Source of the DNA: Phyto melanocephala | Lineage: Eukaryota > Arthropoda > Insecta > Diptera > Rhinophoridae | DNA: 64,000 nucleotides | Direction: 5' to 3' | Assembly (NCBI GenBank): GCA_941918925.1 | Contig: OW799233.1 | Location: forward strand, 75,581,797-75,645,796 | In this document: positions 1-11,926 of the stretch, piece after piece | Position numbering within the stretch: the first letter of the stretch is position 1 | How the letters are laid out: every line of letters begins with the position of its first letter | The notes under the pieces: generated by a model | Told to the model about the DNA's origin: nothing | The model's database searches: none | The model's input: only the letters and a program-made list of their open reading frames with translations | Made by a program: the position numbers and the translations under genes

Positions 1-60
1 ATAGCGGATCAAAAACATATGGTGGTTGTTCTGCGAAAAATTTTTTTCCATTTGTTGCAT

Positions 61-370
61 ACACTCAGAAAACAGATTCATTATGACAACCGAATTTGTT
101 GCCAATCGAATTCCTTCGGTTCCATGTACTATTTCTCAATTCGTTTATAATAACTGAACATTTTGTTTCCTAGCATGATAGTTTTAGTACCAACTTTAGA
201 AATTTAGTAAGCAAACGGTTGTGGTAGCAGATATTAATGGATGGTATTAGTTGACGCAACTGAAATTAAGTATAGAATTGTGGTTCCCAAACGAATTATA
301 AATTGGCTTTATCAATAAAATAGGGTTATTTAAAATATATATTTCTTTTACCAAAAACTTAATTTTTTTA
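61..370 (+). repeat. Dispersed repeat, left-end copy 1
   Basis: This segment begins with ACACTCAGAAAACAGATTC and is repeated in direct orientation at 881-1210 with roughly 70-80% identity by eye. Shared blocks include TTTGTTGCCAATCGAATTCC and a later TGTAGCAGATATT segment. It holds no coding capacity. It appears to be one end of an AT-rich TE whose opposite end (inverted TGTGTGT...AGAAAA type) lies at 4,697 or 5,403. The element class is not recognised. Confidence 0.55.
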
Positions 371-880
371 ATATTTATTTGATTAACCTTTAAATGATTT
401 TAATAATATATAATCATATAATAAATATAAACTAAATATATATATTATTTTTAATATATACAATTTTAGTAAAAAAATTTTAATAGTTATACATTGTACA
501 AGATTACTCACATATCTAAGTACATATAACTAAATCTATGGAAGTATAATAATAATAAAAATATGAGATATAATAAGTAATTAAGTAAACTTAAAAACCG
601 CAAATTACATTTATCTAAGAAAAATCTTAAGATATTATTGAATACTGCATATTCGCCTTCATCATATCCTGCCCGAAACTTGGTCTTCGTATTAAAAACT
701 TGTGAAAAAAAAAAACTTGTACCCAATATGGGTTCTTGCTTTTTTAAGTAATTAATTATTCAAATTTAAGCACCATATCATAATTTTTCTCAAAATGGAC
801 TTAATAAAAATTTAATAGAACACTATAACAGTTAATATTCTTCCATATTGCGGTTCTGAAAACTGGAAACATACATATGT
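371..880. other. AT-rich spacer, no gene seen
   Basis: The stretch is strongly AT-rich and separates the two left-end repeat copies. Short open frames on the minus strand (508-726) are low-complexity Phe/Leu/Tyr strings expected from AT-rich DNA. I see no gene. Confidence 0.5.
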
Positions 881-1210
881 ACACTCAGAAAACAGATTCG
901 TTGTGGTAATCGAATTTGTTGCCAATCGAATTCCTTCGGTTCTACGTACTATCTCTAAATTCGTTTATAACAACTGAAATTTTCGTTTCTTATTACCGTA
1001 GTGTTAATAGCAGCACTAAACTTTTAGTGACCTAATGGTTGTTGTAGCAGATATTGTTAGTTAACATTATAGATATCTTTAAAATGTACCATTTTTGTAT
1101 CCAAAATATTTGATTGATACAATCGAAAGCAAATATATAATTAGGGCTTCCAAAAGAATTATCAATTGAATTGAATTAAAATGATTTTTAAATATTTTAT
1201 TTATTTTACC
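881..1210 (+). repeat. Dispersed repeat, left-end copy 2
   Basis: This is the second copy of the 61-370 sequence in the same orientation, again starting ACACTCAGAAAACAGATTC. It diverges from copy 1 by substitutions and small indels, so the duplication is not recent. With the two right-end copies near 4.7 and 5.4 kb it suggests one element inserted inside a relative (see findings). Confidence 0.55.
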
Positions 1211-2810
1211 CAAAAAAATAGCAAAAATTATTTTTTTTAAATTTAATTTTTTTATTTGAGTATTATTTAAATATATTTATTTATTAATATATCTACTTTA
1301 AATATAAACCTATACTTAAAATAAAATATATGTACAATTGTATGTAGTTAAAATTAATAATATATTTATGATGTATTAAAACTATAAATATGTATGCATA
1401 GCTAAAGCTAGTAAATCCATATAACAAATTCTTCTCTATTAACTGAGGTAACAATATGAGAATATAGGTAAGTTTAAGATGTTTTGTATTTATAATGCGA
1501 AGCATGTCAGTTTGGTTGTTTATTTTGTACGCAAAGAAATTGTTATCAAGAACTTTACCGCATAGAAAGAAATTATTATCACGGACAATACTAAACTAAA
1601 TACTGATTCGCAGTTTTCACAAAAGTCTAAACAAATAACTGCAAATTTTTTTAAATGTAAATTGTCGTATTGAGGAAATGTTATTTCTTGTGCTGTTGAA
1701 CTTAAGCTATTTTTTGTATACATTTTTTTTACCGATCTAAATGAAATTTTTATACTAAAATCATTAAATAAAAGTAAATTTGCAAATTTAAATTGGTTTT
1801 TTATTTGCAAGGACTTTAAAATGTTGACTCTGTTATTAGAATTATATGCTGTTTTTTTAAACGTGGTATTTATTTCAAATATTATCATTATGAGACCCAA
1901 TATCCGAAGAAGTTCTGTTTTCAAAACTTAAATTAAAACTTTCTGATTAGGCATAAGTACTGAGTGAAAATCTCTTTTTTAATTCGTTACTTTTGCTAAA
2001 TGTAATTTATTGAACAGTTTCTTCAAAATGGCAAATTTTTATATGTTTCAACTGACTGTTAATGTTACAGAATATTCGGTTGCAGTGCAGTGCAAGTGCA
2101 CTTCATCTTTGTAAATTAAAAGAAGAAAAAAAATTTATACAATAAAATAAAATAGATTTACTAGAAATATGAACATACATTTAAACTAATCCAGTAGTCT
2201 GTAATACACAGACCTAATACTAGTGTTATTCAAATCATGTTGTGTGCATATTTTAAAGATGTATTTTTGTATAAAATTCCAAACCATTTTCGTTTCTTTA
2301 CGATATTCTCCATTGAATCCCTTATATATTAAAAAGCAGCTTTCTATAGCAACCAGCGAGCTTTCAAGTATGTACTTTTTATCAAACAGTGTAGGTTGTC
2401 AAATGTTCCAACAAATAACTACCTTTGGCTGCAATTTAACAGAATTTCTTTGATATATATGTATCTACCTTTTGTAAGCACTGAAATAAAGCAAATTTAA
2501 TCAACTTTCAAACAAAATTTGTAAAAATGTTAAAACTTACATCAAAATATGAAATTAATTTTTCTTGCACTTAAATTTTTGTAAGTTTTGTAGATTTTTG
2601 ACTTTTGGTTCTTCAAATTGTCGAGGGAGATAAGTACGGTAGAAGTAAAAACGTTGCAGGTTTTTTAGATTCTAAGAAACCATAAAATAATTACAATAAA
2701 TGTATTTACATATAACTACATACATATATAGAACAGTAAAAAATATATTATCTATATAAAACATTATTATTTAAAAAGATAAACAATTAAAAATACCTTC
2801 GTTTATATTT
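1211..2810. other. AT-rich stretch, no recognisable gene
   Basis: The stretch contains poly-A/T tracts and scattered short open frames. The longest is 134 codons on the minus strand (1520-1924); it resembles nothing I know and has biased composition. It is probably the decayed interior of the TE whose ends flank it. Confidence 0.4.
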
Positions 2811-2959
2811 TCAGAAGATTTTAAAAATATTTGAGCTGTTTTGTTGTGTACGTAGAAACTTAAACTTTTTAAGATTGTTGTTAAAAGCTTCTGCGATTTC
2901 TTTAATTTTTAGTCCCCACCCAGGTGTGCAACAATATTGTGCGGCGTAGTCTTCCAGAA
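2811..2959 (-). pseudogene. Possible exon or pseudogene fragment, unrecognised
   Basis: On the minus strand an open frame of about 49 codons follows a plausible 3' splice site (…AATTATAG just upstream of 2959) and ends at a TGA at 2811. Its composition (Cys pair, Trp, Lys/Asn-rich) is less biased than that of neighbouring frames. Another short minus-strand stretch near 3020-3170 also looks protein-like but is broken. I cannot name the family, and it may be chance or a TE gene remnant. Confidence 0.2.
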
Positions 2960-3239
2960 CTATAATTAGTTTAATAAAAAAAATATGAATATTATTTATT
3001 TACTTGTTTCGAAGAAAGGTATCATAAAATCGTATATGTCCAGCTGTATGTTCGTTCATAATTTGAGTGTGTCGATTCTTGCATCACATATCATCTCTAT
3101 GAGTTACATCTACATCTGCTTTTCGGTCGTTTTTTCTTCGTAAATTAGGAAAGAAATGTACATGCCCATCATTGAAGAATGTGCCCTTAATCACCAAGTA
3201 ACTAGGCACTTTGCAACGAAAATAGCTATTGAAAGTTAA

Positions 3240-3476
3240 TTTAATCGATCACTAGAAACTACCCGCGAAAGTGGTTCACAAAAACCTACTGCAACAGGAT
3301 CAAAAACTGCAACAGGAAGGAAGGAAGTCAGTAGCTGGATCTTGTTATTTATACTACATGCAGGAAACAAAACAAAGAGAAAAATACGAAAAGAATGCAG
3401 TATTTGCAAGAAACCAATGTGCCTGGAGCACTCGATAACAAATTGCGTCAGCATTTCTTTTGACTGTAATAAATAA
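3240..3476 (+). pseudogene. piggyBac-like transposase C-terminal fragment
   Basis: The plus-strand frame ends in a basic segment and then a cysteine-rich motif ECSICKKPMCLEHSITNC, spacing C-x2-C-x4-C-x2-H-x4-C, just before the stop at 3474-3476. That spacing is typical of the C-terminal cysteine-rich domain of piggyBac-type transposases, which binds the subterminal DNA. No catalytic DDD region is recognisable upstream, so this is a 5'-truncated relic. The antisense frame at 3236-3454 is a shadow. The assignment rests on one short motif. Confidence 0.45.
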
Positions 3477-4189
3477 TATAGTTTTATATATTAAATTTTT
3501 TTTTAATTCATACTAATGTATTTTTAATGAACATTTTTTAATAAAATATTTAACTACACCTTAATCGATCATTTGTTCATACAAAAACTATAAGGTACAC
3601 AGGTACCCCTGTTATGTGTTTGCGTAGGTCTATCTTTGGAAGCTTATAAATATGAAATAGCTAAGCCGAATTTCGTAAATGGAAAATAAGGTAGCGCTTA
3701 AAGACTATTACTTCCCAGATTCGTAGTTTCCATACTCTAATAGCATCAGCTTTGTAATTACAAACGTTTAAAGTCGCTAGTGGATACACGGGCGTTTGGC
3801 AAATCTCCATGTATATATATTGTGAAATACCTAAACGAATTTTCATTCCAAGTAAAATTTGCATTAAGTGTTTAGTAGATTTCCATAATACACACATTCA
3901 TACATATGTACATACATATGTACTTATGTATGTAAGTCTTCTAGAATAAAATTCTTCTTTTAAAAATAAATTTGAGGTATTTTCATATAAAATTTAATGA
4001 AATTGAGAAAAAAATTCATGTCTTACCTTAACTATTTAAATATTTGGCTTTTGTTCTTGTTTTTTTTAATATACAATGGTTAGCACTTTTTTTAATTTTT
4101 ATATGTACATACATATGTACATAAATTCACAAATTTTCTTAAAAATTTTTTCAAAATAAAAAAGATTATTATTTTTGTTAATTTCTTTT
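3477..4189. other. No gene seen
   Basis: AT-rich sequence with TACATATG-type microsatellite traces near 3900-3930 and 4105-4120. A 78-codon minus-strand frame at 3661-3897 has ordinary composition but no recognisable motif. Confidence 0.4.
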
Positions 4190-4700
4190 TTTTAAATGAC
4201 AGGAAAATCGGTTGTGTGAAAAAAACATTTTTTTATTCAGTGCTTATAACTAATAATTACTACACACAACTTATATTCAGTTCTAAAAATCAAACATAGT
4301 TCAAATTAATGTATTTTTTTATTGTAATCGAATTATAATGATACAACATACCAAAAATTGGTTTCAATAACCGAAAACTTATTAATATTTTGAAAAACGT
4401 TGACATAGATGATTATTTTTGATTTACGTATCAATATTTAATACTGCAGCCTAATACTCGTAATTAAATTTGGTTGTGTTAGAAGGGATTTGGACACAAA
4501 TGAAAGTAATGAGACAATTTAGTTAGCAAAACCGATTTTAGTATTCTAAGTAATCAATTATAGTTGTATTTTTGCGTTTATAAATATATAAAATCGGTCC
4601 CATTTAGAAACTTTTAATACCTATAGTCATATGTTGTTCCTTCCTAATATATTTTTATTGTTTTTACCGTTTTCCAACCAATTCTTTTTCTGTGTGTATG
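4190..4700 (+). repeat. Dispersed repeat, right-end copy 1
   Basis: The stretch from ACAGGAAAATCGGTTGTG to TTTTTCTGTGTGT is repeated directly at about 4890-5403. Shared landmarks are the ACAGGAAAATC start, a TGTAATCGAATT block, a TAATTAAATT(T/C)(T/G)GTTGTG block and the ATATTTTTATTGTTTTTACC run before the end. The terminal TTTTCTGTGTGT is the inverse of an ACAC-CAGAAAA end, like the left-end copies at 61 and 881. Confidence 0.55.
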
Positions 4701-4889
4701 TATGTATTAAATGATACAAATATGTATATGCGTATGTATTTATATATGTAGCAGATATCCGCATTTCACCATCTTCTTACCTTTGTAAAATTCTTGCTTG
4801 TGGGTTTAATGTAAAAAGTTACAAATTTATTTCAAATTTTTTGCTTATTAAAATAAATTATTTTTGTGTTTTGAGTTATGTAATTATTT

Positions 4890-5403
4890 TTGAAATTTAC
4901 AGGAAAATCAGTTGTATTATATTGAAAATATTTATATTTATTGATTATAGCAAATAATTGGTACACATAACTTTTTTTCGTTTGTAAGTTCTAAATAATC
5001 TTTAAATTTGAATATATGTTTACCGTAATCGAATTAAAATAATGTTAGTACTCAATTATTTCTTATAATACCTAAAATTAAATTATTATTTCAAAAAACA
5101 TTAATAAATATGGTTTTCTTTATTACATAGATACATTTTTAGTTCTGTACGCCAATGTACATAATTAAATTCTGTTGTGATAAAAGTGATTTGAACGCAA
5201 ATTCTTGTAAAAGACTATTTGGTTATGAAAACTAATTTATATGTTTAGTGCATTAAATTTCTAACACCGTTTTGGTTTTACGTTTAGAAGTATACAAAAA
5301 TTGCTTCTGTTGTAAACTTTCAATAGTTGCAGTAATATATTAGTTCTTTTCAATATATTTTTATTGTTTTTACCATTTCTCAACCAAACATTTTTCTGTG
5401 TGT
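4890..5403 (+). repeat. Dispersed repeat, right-end copy 2
   Basis: Second direct copy of the 4190-4700 sequence, with similar divergence. It ends with CATTTTTCTGTGTGT near 5403. Nothing coding is visible. Confidence 0.55.
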
Positions 5404-5759
5404 AGTGTTATTAAGCACAACATTTATGACAAATTGCTTCGCTTTAAGGGAGTAACTTAGAATTGTTTTTTTAACAATTAATTTAGAAGTCTTTTAAATG
5501 TAATTCGCCTTTATATCGTAATAAATATTTCTTGTTTCATAAAAGTCAAATGAAACAGTTATTCGATTATTATTAATAACAGTTGTTTTTTGCTCTTTAT
5601 TTTTTTGAGCAAAAATAAAATTAATTTTCTAACGAAATGTACGTGTTACAATAATTTAGTTAATATTAAATATTTATTTAAATGTGCATACAAAATCCCA
5701 ATGATGATCACATTTTTTGTGATTTCTCACATTTTTGTATAGTACTATAAATCAATAGT
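5404..5759. other. No gene seen
   Basis: AT-rich sequence between the repeat block and the hAT remnant. No motif recognised. Confidence 0.4.
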
Positions 5760-6105
5760 GGGCGCTGGTTTGCCTGAGTTACGAAGTTGTTCCGGTATTT
5801 AGCAAATCATCCAACAGGTGGTGAAGATGACCTATTTTTAGTTGACGAAAAGGGGGTTCAAAGCTCATATTCTTTACTAAAAACGGTTTGCGTGAAATGG
5901 AAATTTTTAACTGTTCTTCTGATCATGATGATGATGACGTCATAATAATTAATGACAATGTTCTTAAAGCTGTTTATAAAATTGACTGGCTTTTGTTGTG
6001 CATTCTGTACCTGCGACACAAGTTAGTGTAGAGAGATCCTTTTCAGCCTCAGTTGACAATTTGGAAGCTCTAATGATAGTAAAACTAAATTCTGATGTTT
6101 AAAAT
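5760..6105 (+). pseudogene. hAT transposase C-terminal remnant
   Basis: Around 5990-6050 the plus strand encodes a segment reading HSVPATQVSVERSFSAS. This matches the hallmark of the hAT C-terminal dimerisation domain (PAT/PATS…SER.FS). An acidic Asp-rich stretch lies upstream near 5920-5945, and the frame is broken by a stop shortly after the motif. Only this end of a transposase survives. TIRs and an 8-bp TSD were not found. Confidence 0.55.
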
Positions 6106-6286
6106 ATACTTGATATTGCTCGAAAAAATAAATATTAAAAAAAAAAATAAAAAATAACTTTTATTTTTGATCGAAAAAATAAAAAACAAAAAATAAGGCA
6201 GAATCAATAAATTACTTTTATTCTTGCTCGAAAAAATAAAAAGAAAAAAATTACTGTTATTTTTGCTCGAAAAAATCAGAATAAAA
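6106..6286. repeat. AT-rich tandem array, left part
   Basis: Irregular units of about 40-60 bp contain the short palindromic core TATTTTTGCTCGAAAAAATA. The array continues at 7302-7440, so a HINE has inserted into it. Confidence 0.6.
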
Positions 6287-7301
6287 ACAAGTAAAAGTGC
6301 TATATTCGGCCGTGCCGAATCTGATAATACCCTTCACCATCATGTACATAGGTATAATCCTGCATCGTAGCCTTACCTATATTTCATGTTATACGCCATT
6401 TTTTCTTATTATTGCCGAAGCCATTCTTGATTTTGAAGTTTTACGTAGTTAACTGTATTCTACTAGTCAAGTCCTTTAATATGATACCCATATTGATGGG
6501 GTTAAACAAATTTGATCCGCCATTTTGTTTGGGACGCCATCTTGGATTTTATATTTTAGAATAATTTACTGTATTCTACTAGTCAATCCCTTTAATTTCA
6601 TACCAAATTCAAGAAGTTACATTTTAAAATACCAGATTTGGCTCATATATAAATTTATTGTCCGCCATTTTGTAGTGGCGGCCAACATGAGTTTTAATTT
6701 TTTTTATAGTGCTTATATTGCGCTAGTCAAGTCCTTTCAGATAATACCAATATTGACGCTTTCGGTTATCTAGAAGCTGAAAAATTGATTTTCGTTTGTA
6801 AATTTTTGGAATATATATTTTTCAAAAAAAAAAAATGTTGCCTATAACTTTACCGATTAAAGCCCGATTTATCTAAAATTTTTCACGAATATCTCTCTAG
6901 GCATATTATATCTGTAAATAGTAACAAAGGTACCTATAAATTATTCTGTGGCTGAAAAATTTTAATTTTGGTGGTAAAAATATGGGAAAAAAACTAAGGC
7001 AATTGCGTTTATTTGCTCATATCTCAGAAAGTTATCGGGCGATTTTGCTGAATTTCAATAACGATACATTCCCGTATATTTCCAAAAGATTGATACCACA
7101 CTAAGGTCTGTGGAAAATGTGGTTGCTTCTAAAAGTTTATTTCAACAAACACATGGACAGACGGTCAGGGCTTAATCGACTCCTCTATTCATATGCTTTC
7201 AGAAAATATATACTTTATGGGGTCGGAAATGAAAATTGTAGAAATTACAAACGGAGTGACAAAGCTATATATACCCTTGTGCACCACAGGTGGAGGGTAT
7301 A
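6287..7301 (-). mobile_element. HINE copy, A2-type head, long variant
   Basis: This is the first of the dominant repeat family. On the minus strand it starts TATACCC at 7301, carries the CCTGTGGTGCAC head, the ACCCCATAAAGTATAT core and a GACCGTCTGTCC microsatellite, and ends with a diverged inverted GAAGGGTATTA, the hairpin ATTCGGC-ACG-GCCGAAT and ACTTGT at 6287. It has an extra interior of about 400 bp (6390-6790, with NGCCATTTTG and TAGTCAAGTCC(C)TTT motifs), shared with the copy at 43511-47511. The structure fits DINE-1/mini-me/HINE elements (family knowledge). It is non-coding. Confidence 0.75.
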
Positions 7302-7440
7302 AAAATAACTTTTATTTTTGTTCAACGACTTTTATTCTTGATCGAAAAAATCAGAATCAAAATATAACTTATTTTTGTAAAAAAAAACACAAAAAATAAC
7401 TTTTATTTTTGCTCGAAAAAATAATAATCAAAATTTTTAA
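7302..7440. repeat. AT-rich tandem array, right part
   Basis: Resumes the TTTTATTTTTG(C/A)TCGAAAAAAT units seen at 6106-6286, interrupted by the HINE. Confidence 0.55.
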
Positions 7441-7734
7441 AAACAATATTTTTTATCATAGACTAATGCACAAGGATCAATATGGTATACTTGAATCCAT
7501 TTTCCGACATTTACTTCTATATGCTTTTTTGTTTTAAAATTTCAAAATAACTGTTTTCGGTCCTGACAAAAATATTTAAGTTTTTTGAAACAAATTAATA
7601 AATAAAACATTATTTAAAAAAAAATCAAATTTAAGAAATAATCAATTAGTTAATTAAAAAAAAATTTACTATAATTTTATCTGTGTATAAATACTCACTT
7701 ATAAGAAAGCAAATTTATAGCAAATCAAAATAAA
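7441..7734. other. No gene seen
   Basis: AT-rich spacer between the tandem array and the next HINE. Confidence 0.4.
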
Positions 7735-8444
7735 ACAAGTAACAGTGCTATATTCGGCCGTGCCGAATCTTATATACCCTTCACAACGTGTAGTCATGCA
7801 ATAACAATTGTTGTTCATCCCATATAAAATACGTGCATACGTACCCGTTAGAATAAATGTGGCATCGAATCCCAGCTGAGCCAAAAAAATTTTATTTTAT
7901 TTTATTTAATATATTATTTATATTTTATTATTTTTTTTTATATTTGTTTTAAATTTTTTTAAAAAAAATTTTTTAAAATTTTTTTTAAAATTTTTTTTTG
8001 TAGTTTTTTTTTTATTATTTTTTTCTTATTTTTAATATTTTTTTTTTGTAATTTTTTTTGTTTGGTATGTTTTTTACATGTATGTATGTATGTATGTTGT
8101 TGTTGTAATTGTGAAAAAAAGCGAGGTGGTCGTGGTTTTTTGCTCATATCTCAGAAAGTTATGGGGCGATTGTGCTGAATTTCAATAGCGATTCATTCCT
8201 GGATATTTCCAAGAGATTGATACCATATACAGATCTGAGGAACATATAGTTGCTTCTAAAAGTTGATTTCAACCAACACACGGACAGACGGGCAGACGGA
8301 CAGACGGTCAGGGCTTAATCGACTCCTCTATTCATAAGCTTTCAGAAAATATATACTTTATGGGGTCGGAAATGAAAATTGTAGAAATTACAAACGGAAT
8401 GACAAAGCTATATATACCCTTGTGCACCACAGGTGAAGGGTATA
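7735..8444 (-). mobile_element. HINE copy, A2 type, internal segment inverted
   Basis: Complete from TATACCC (8444) to ACTTGT (7735). It has a long GTCY run (8280-8312) and an A/T ladder at 7890-8090. The tRNA-like GGCATCGAATCCCAGC segment (7860-7880) lies in the opposite orientation relative to the ends compared with most copies, so the block between head and tail has inverted. Confidence 0.8.
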
Positions 8445-9322
8445 ACAAAGAAAATGATACAAACAAATAATAGATTTTATAATATTGTTTTGATACCCAC
8501 CCAAAACTTCGCCACAGTTGAACTCTTATTTGTTTAATTTTACGATTTTTCAAGAAAAAAAAAAACATTTAAATCACCCTGCCATAAATATGTATATCAT
8601 ACCAAGTTATACATATAAACACTGCCAACATCAAAAACAAAACATTTTAGAATTCAGTTAGTTGTCATTCAACAGTTATTGTTAACAGATATACATATGT
8701 GAAATGGTTTCCAAATCTATCAGGTTTGTTGCCATCTAAAGAATATGACAAATATACTTTGCAGACAAGGACGGAATGACTTTTGTAAACAGTAAAAATA
8801 ATAAAGTAAAGAGATGTTTGACTTATGAGAGAATGCGTGCACACATATGTGTGTACAGTGTACACTCAATAAATACCATTCAAACTAAATTGTGATTGGT
8901 TAAACTGAAAAATGGGCTTGGTTAAAAAATATACTTGAATTTTCCAATGGTTACAAGTAATAATCTCTTTAAATATTTGTTTATTGACATATGTATTTAG
9001 TATTCTTTTTAAAAACTTGTGAGGGCTATATGTAACTTAAATTGTTTGCAGGTTTTACGGACTTTAAAATATTATATTAATTTTTAATAATAGGTTTTGA
9101 AAATATTGTTTGAATTTTTTTTACACTTCAAAGTTGTTATACTTATTCAAAACATAAGACAAAAATAGAAAATTATTTAAACTAGAAAATATAAGTGTGA
9201 TCAGAAAGAAAGAAGAGAATATATTAGTAACATTAAGCAGAATAATAAGGGATAAATAAAAAGGTAAGCTAAAGATTGAATTCATTTAATATTGGTCCAT
9301 AACCAAGAGTATCAATAATTAC
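8445..9322. other. No gene seen
   Basis: AT-rich sequence with no repeat or coding region I can name. Short minus-strand frames near 8665-8865 show no motif. Confidence 0.4.
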
Positions 9323-9905
9323 ACTGCTCGACAAAAAATCATTTTTTGTCTTCCCGTTAATTAAAGCTATGTGGACTATATGGATTTTGATGCGCTGAAC
9401 TCAAATCCGTTGTCAGTTTTTTTTCCATCAGATCGGGATTTTTTCATGGGCGTTGCAAATTGTTCCCCTAAATTAGTCAGGTACGGAGACATATGTCATT
9501 CTAACTAAGAACCATTTATCCGATTTTCAAAAATAAAACACCAGAAGATGTGTAACAAAATTATATTTTGTTTTTTTTTCTCTATCTCTTATCGTTTTGG
9601 AATTATTCAGAAATTAATGGTGAACAAAAAATTTTTTCGTGCAAAATTCGTAATATTTTTCAATTTAAAAATGGAATTAAAAAATATAAAACAAATATTC
9701 AACATTTTGCACTTTTTTCTGAGAACTACTTATCTTTAAAATAAAAAAAGCCATAAACCATACAAAAAATTTAGATTTTATTGTCAATTTACTGCTGGTA
9801 CCCAATATTGATCAAATATGTGTAATGCAGCAAACAACGTTAGAGTGGGCACACTAAAGCGCCTTGTAGCAACAATGAATGGTAACTATTTACTTATATC
9901 TATTT
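9323..9905. other. Unclassified TE-like sequence
   Basis: Begins with CACTGCTCGACAAAAAATC; a related CACTGCTTTACAAA occurs at 55135. It may be the terminus of an element, possibly the one carrying the transposase-like frame that follows, but no matching inverted end was located. Confidence 0.25.
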
Positions 9906-10970
9906 ACTTAGCTCTCAAAAAACAAGTATGAGCTTCTTGCATCCCAATTAAAAGCATGGAATTTGGTGCAAAAGCACGTTAACATCTCGTACTTTCGAAA
10001 TAGAGAACAACCTTTTTTGAGTTATTTCAGCAGAGAGGAAGGTTTGGTATTTTGTGATAATGCTGATGGACTTTTGCGACAACTGTGTTTCATTCATAAA
10101 TCTGAGGATTGGCGACTTTTTATTGATTCATTCAAGACAAGTTTGAAAGCCACAAAGGCAAAAAATTTCCATCGGTCCTACTCGCGTATACAATAAATAT
10201 GAAAGAAAACTATTGTTGCATGAAGATGATACTACAGAAATTTAATATTCACATTACTCATGGAACGTATGTGCAGATTTGAAAGTCGTAGCAATGTTAA
10301 ATGGATTGCAAAGTGGATATACTAAGTTTTATTGCTTCTTATGTGAATGGGATAGCCGCGCAAAAGAAAAACTCTACAATGTTAAAGTTTGGCCGAAAAG
10401 AGTAAATTTTATTCCAGGAGAAAAAAATGTAGCAGAAGAGCCTTTAATTCAAAAAGAAAAATTCTTCTGCCTCCTCTTCACATAAAGCTAGGCCTAATGA
10501 AAAATTTTGTCAAAACAATGAACAAGGACAGTGAAGGCTTTCTATACATTAAGAGCAAATTTCCTAGAATCAGCGATGCTAAAGTAAAAGAAGGCATATT
10601 TGTAGGTCCACAAATACGACAGCTTATGAAGGACAAGGTCTTTAGAACGAAATTTAATGATGTGAAAGAAAGAGCATGGGAAGGTTTTGTAAATGTGTTC
10701 CACAATTTTTTGGGAAACACAAAAGCTGAAAACTACCATGAAATTATCGAAGAACTATTTTCTGTCTACAAAGCTTTAAAGTCCCTTAAAATCAATTTTT
10801 TGGACTCGCATCTAGATTTTTTTCCGGATAATCTTGGTGCTGTATCAGACAAACATGATAAAGGGTTCCATCAATATATGTTACATATAGAGAAGCGTTA
10901 TAATGGAAACCCATCGGAAGGAATGCTTGAAGATTTTTGTTGGTCGATTTGAAAAGAATCTCAAACTGAT
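9906..10970 (+). pseudogene. Unclassified transposase-like protein, copy 1 (decayed)
   Basis: Four plus-strand segments in shifting frames read as one protein: an N-terminal part with EDWRLFIDS (9963-10180), a segment with ADLKVVAMLNG then FYCFLCEWDSR (10265-10390), and a long C-terminal part (about 10440-10952) with PPLHIKLGLMKNFVK, GIFVGPQIRQLM, SHLDFFPDNLGAVSD and GFHQY. At least two frame breaks lie between them (about 10155-10270 and 10390-10470). From memory, this is a high-copy protein family of arthropod genomes, most likely transposon-encoded. The Asp of DLKVV, the Cys-x2-Cys and the late His residues may be catalytic or metal ligands, but I cannot assign a superfamily. A second copy lies at 16180-17346. 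Confidence 0.55.
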
Positions 10971-10984
10971 AATATTAATAAAAA

Positions 10985-11719
10985 ACAAGTAAGAGCGCTA
11001 TATTCGGCCGTGCCGAATCTTATATACCCTTCACAACGTGTAGTCATGCAATAACAGTAGTTTGTATCACCATTCATCCCATATGAAATACGTCCATACA
11101 TATAAAAAACATACATACATAAAAACAACCCATTGTAAAATTATAACTTTATGTATGTATATTAAAAAAAAAAATAAAAAAAAAATTTAAAAAAAAATTA
11201 AAAAAATAAATTAAAAAAATTTAAAAAAAAATAATTAAAATATATATAATAAATATAAAACAAAAAAAAATTTAAAAAAAAATTAAAACATTTTAAAAAT
11301 ATAAATAATATGTTAAATAAAAAAAAAAAAAAAAAATTAAAAAAAAAATAAAAAAAATTTTTTTTTGGCTCAGCTGGGATTCGATGCCACGTTTTCTTTA
11401 ACCAGTATACACGTTTGTATGTATATATGTTGTTGTTGTAATGTTGCTTTTGTGAAAAAAAAATTGAGGTGGTCCTCGGTTTTTGCTCATATCTCAGTTG
11501 TTTAATACCTCACCCGGGTGCAAGCGATGTCGGGGGGCTTCTAAAAGTTTATTTCAACATACCCACGGACAGACGGACAGACTGACAGAGCTTAATCGAC
11601 TTTCCTATTCATAAGCTTTCAGAAAATATATACTTCATGGGGTCGGAAATGAAAATTGTAGAAATTTCACACGGAATGACAAACCTATATATACCCTTTT
11701 TCACTGTATGAAGGGTATA
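10985..11719 (-). mobile_element. HINE copy, A1 type, complete
   Basis: Runs from TATACCCTTCATACAGTG (11719) to the hairpin and ACTTGT (10985), with a 240-bp A/T ladder (11160-11365) and the tRNA-like segment at about 11372-11405. Its 5' terminus abuts the 3' terminus of the next copy with no spacer (GGGTATA then ACAAGT). Confidence 0.85.
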
Positions 11720-11926
11720 ACAAGTAACAGTGCTATATTCGGCCGTACCGAATCTTCTATACCCTTCACAACATGTAGTCATTCAATAACAATTGTTTGT
11801 AACACCATTTATCTCATATAAAATACGTACATACATATACATGTACATGTAAAATTATAATCGAGTTTACAAAAAAAAATAAAAAAATATATATTAAAAA
11901 CAAAAAAATATTACAAAAAAAATTAA
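11720..11926 (-). mobile_element. HINE 3'-end fragment
   Basis: Only the 3' terminal 207 bp: hairpin (one mismatch, GTACCG), inverted GTTGTGAAGGGTAT, the CATGACTACA-like block and part of the A-rich ladder. It is 5'-truncated and abuts the next copy. Confidence 0.8.

Noticed and set aside
508..726. Phe/Leu-rich 72-codon frame
   Set aside because: Low-complexity AT-driven composition, no motif, no conservation with the neighbouring repeat copies.
7959..8147. Lys-rich minus-strand frame
   Set aside because: Translation of the A/T ladder of a HINE.
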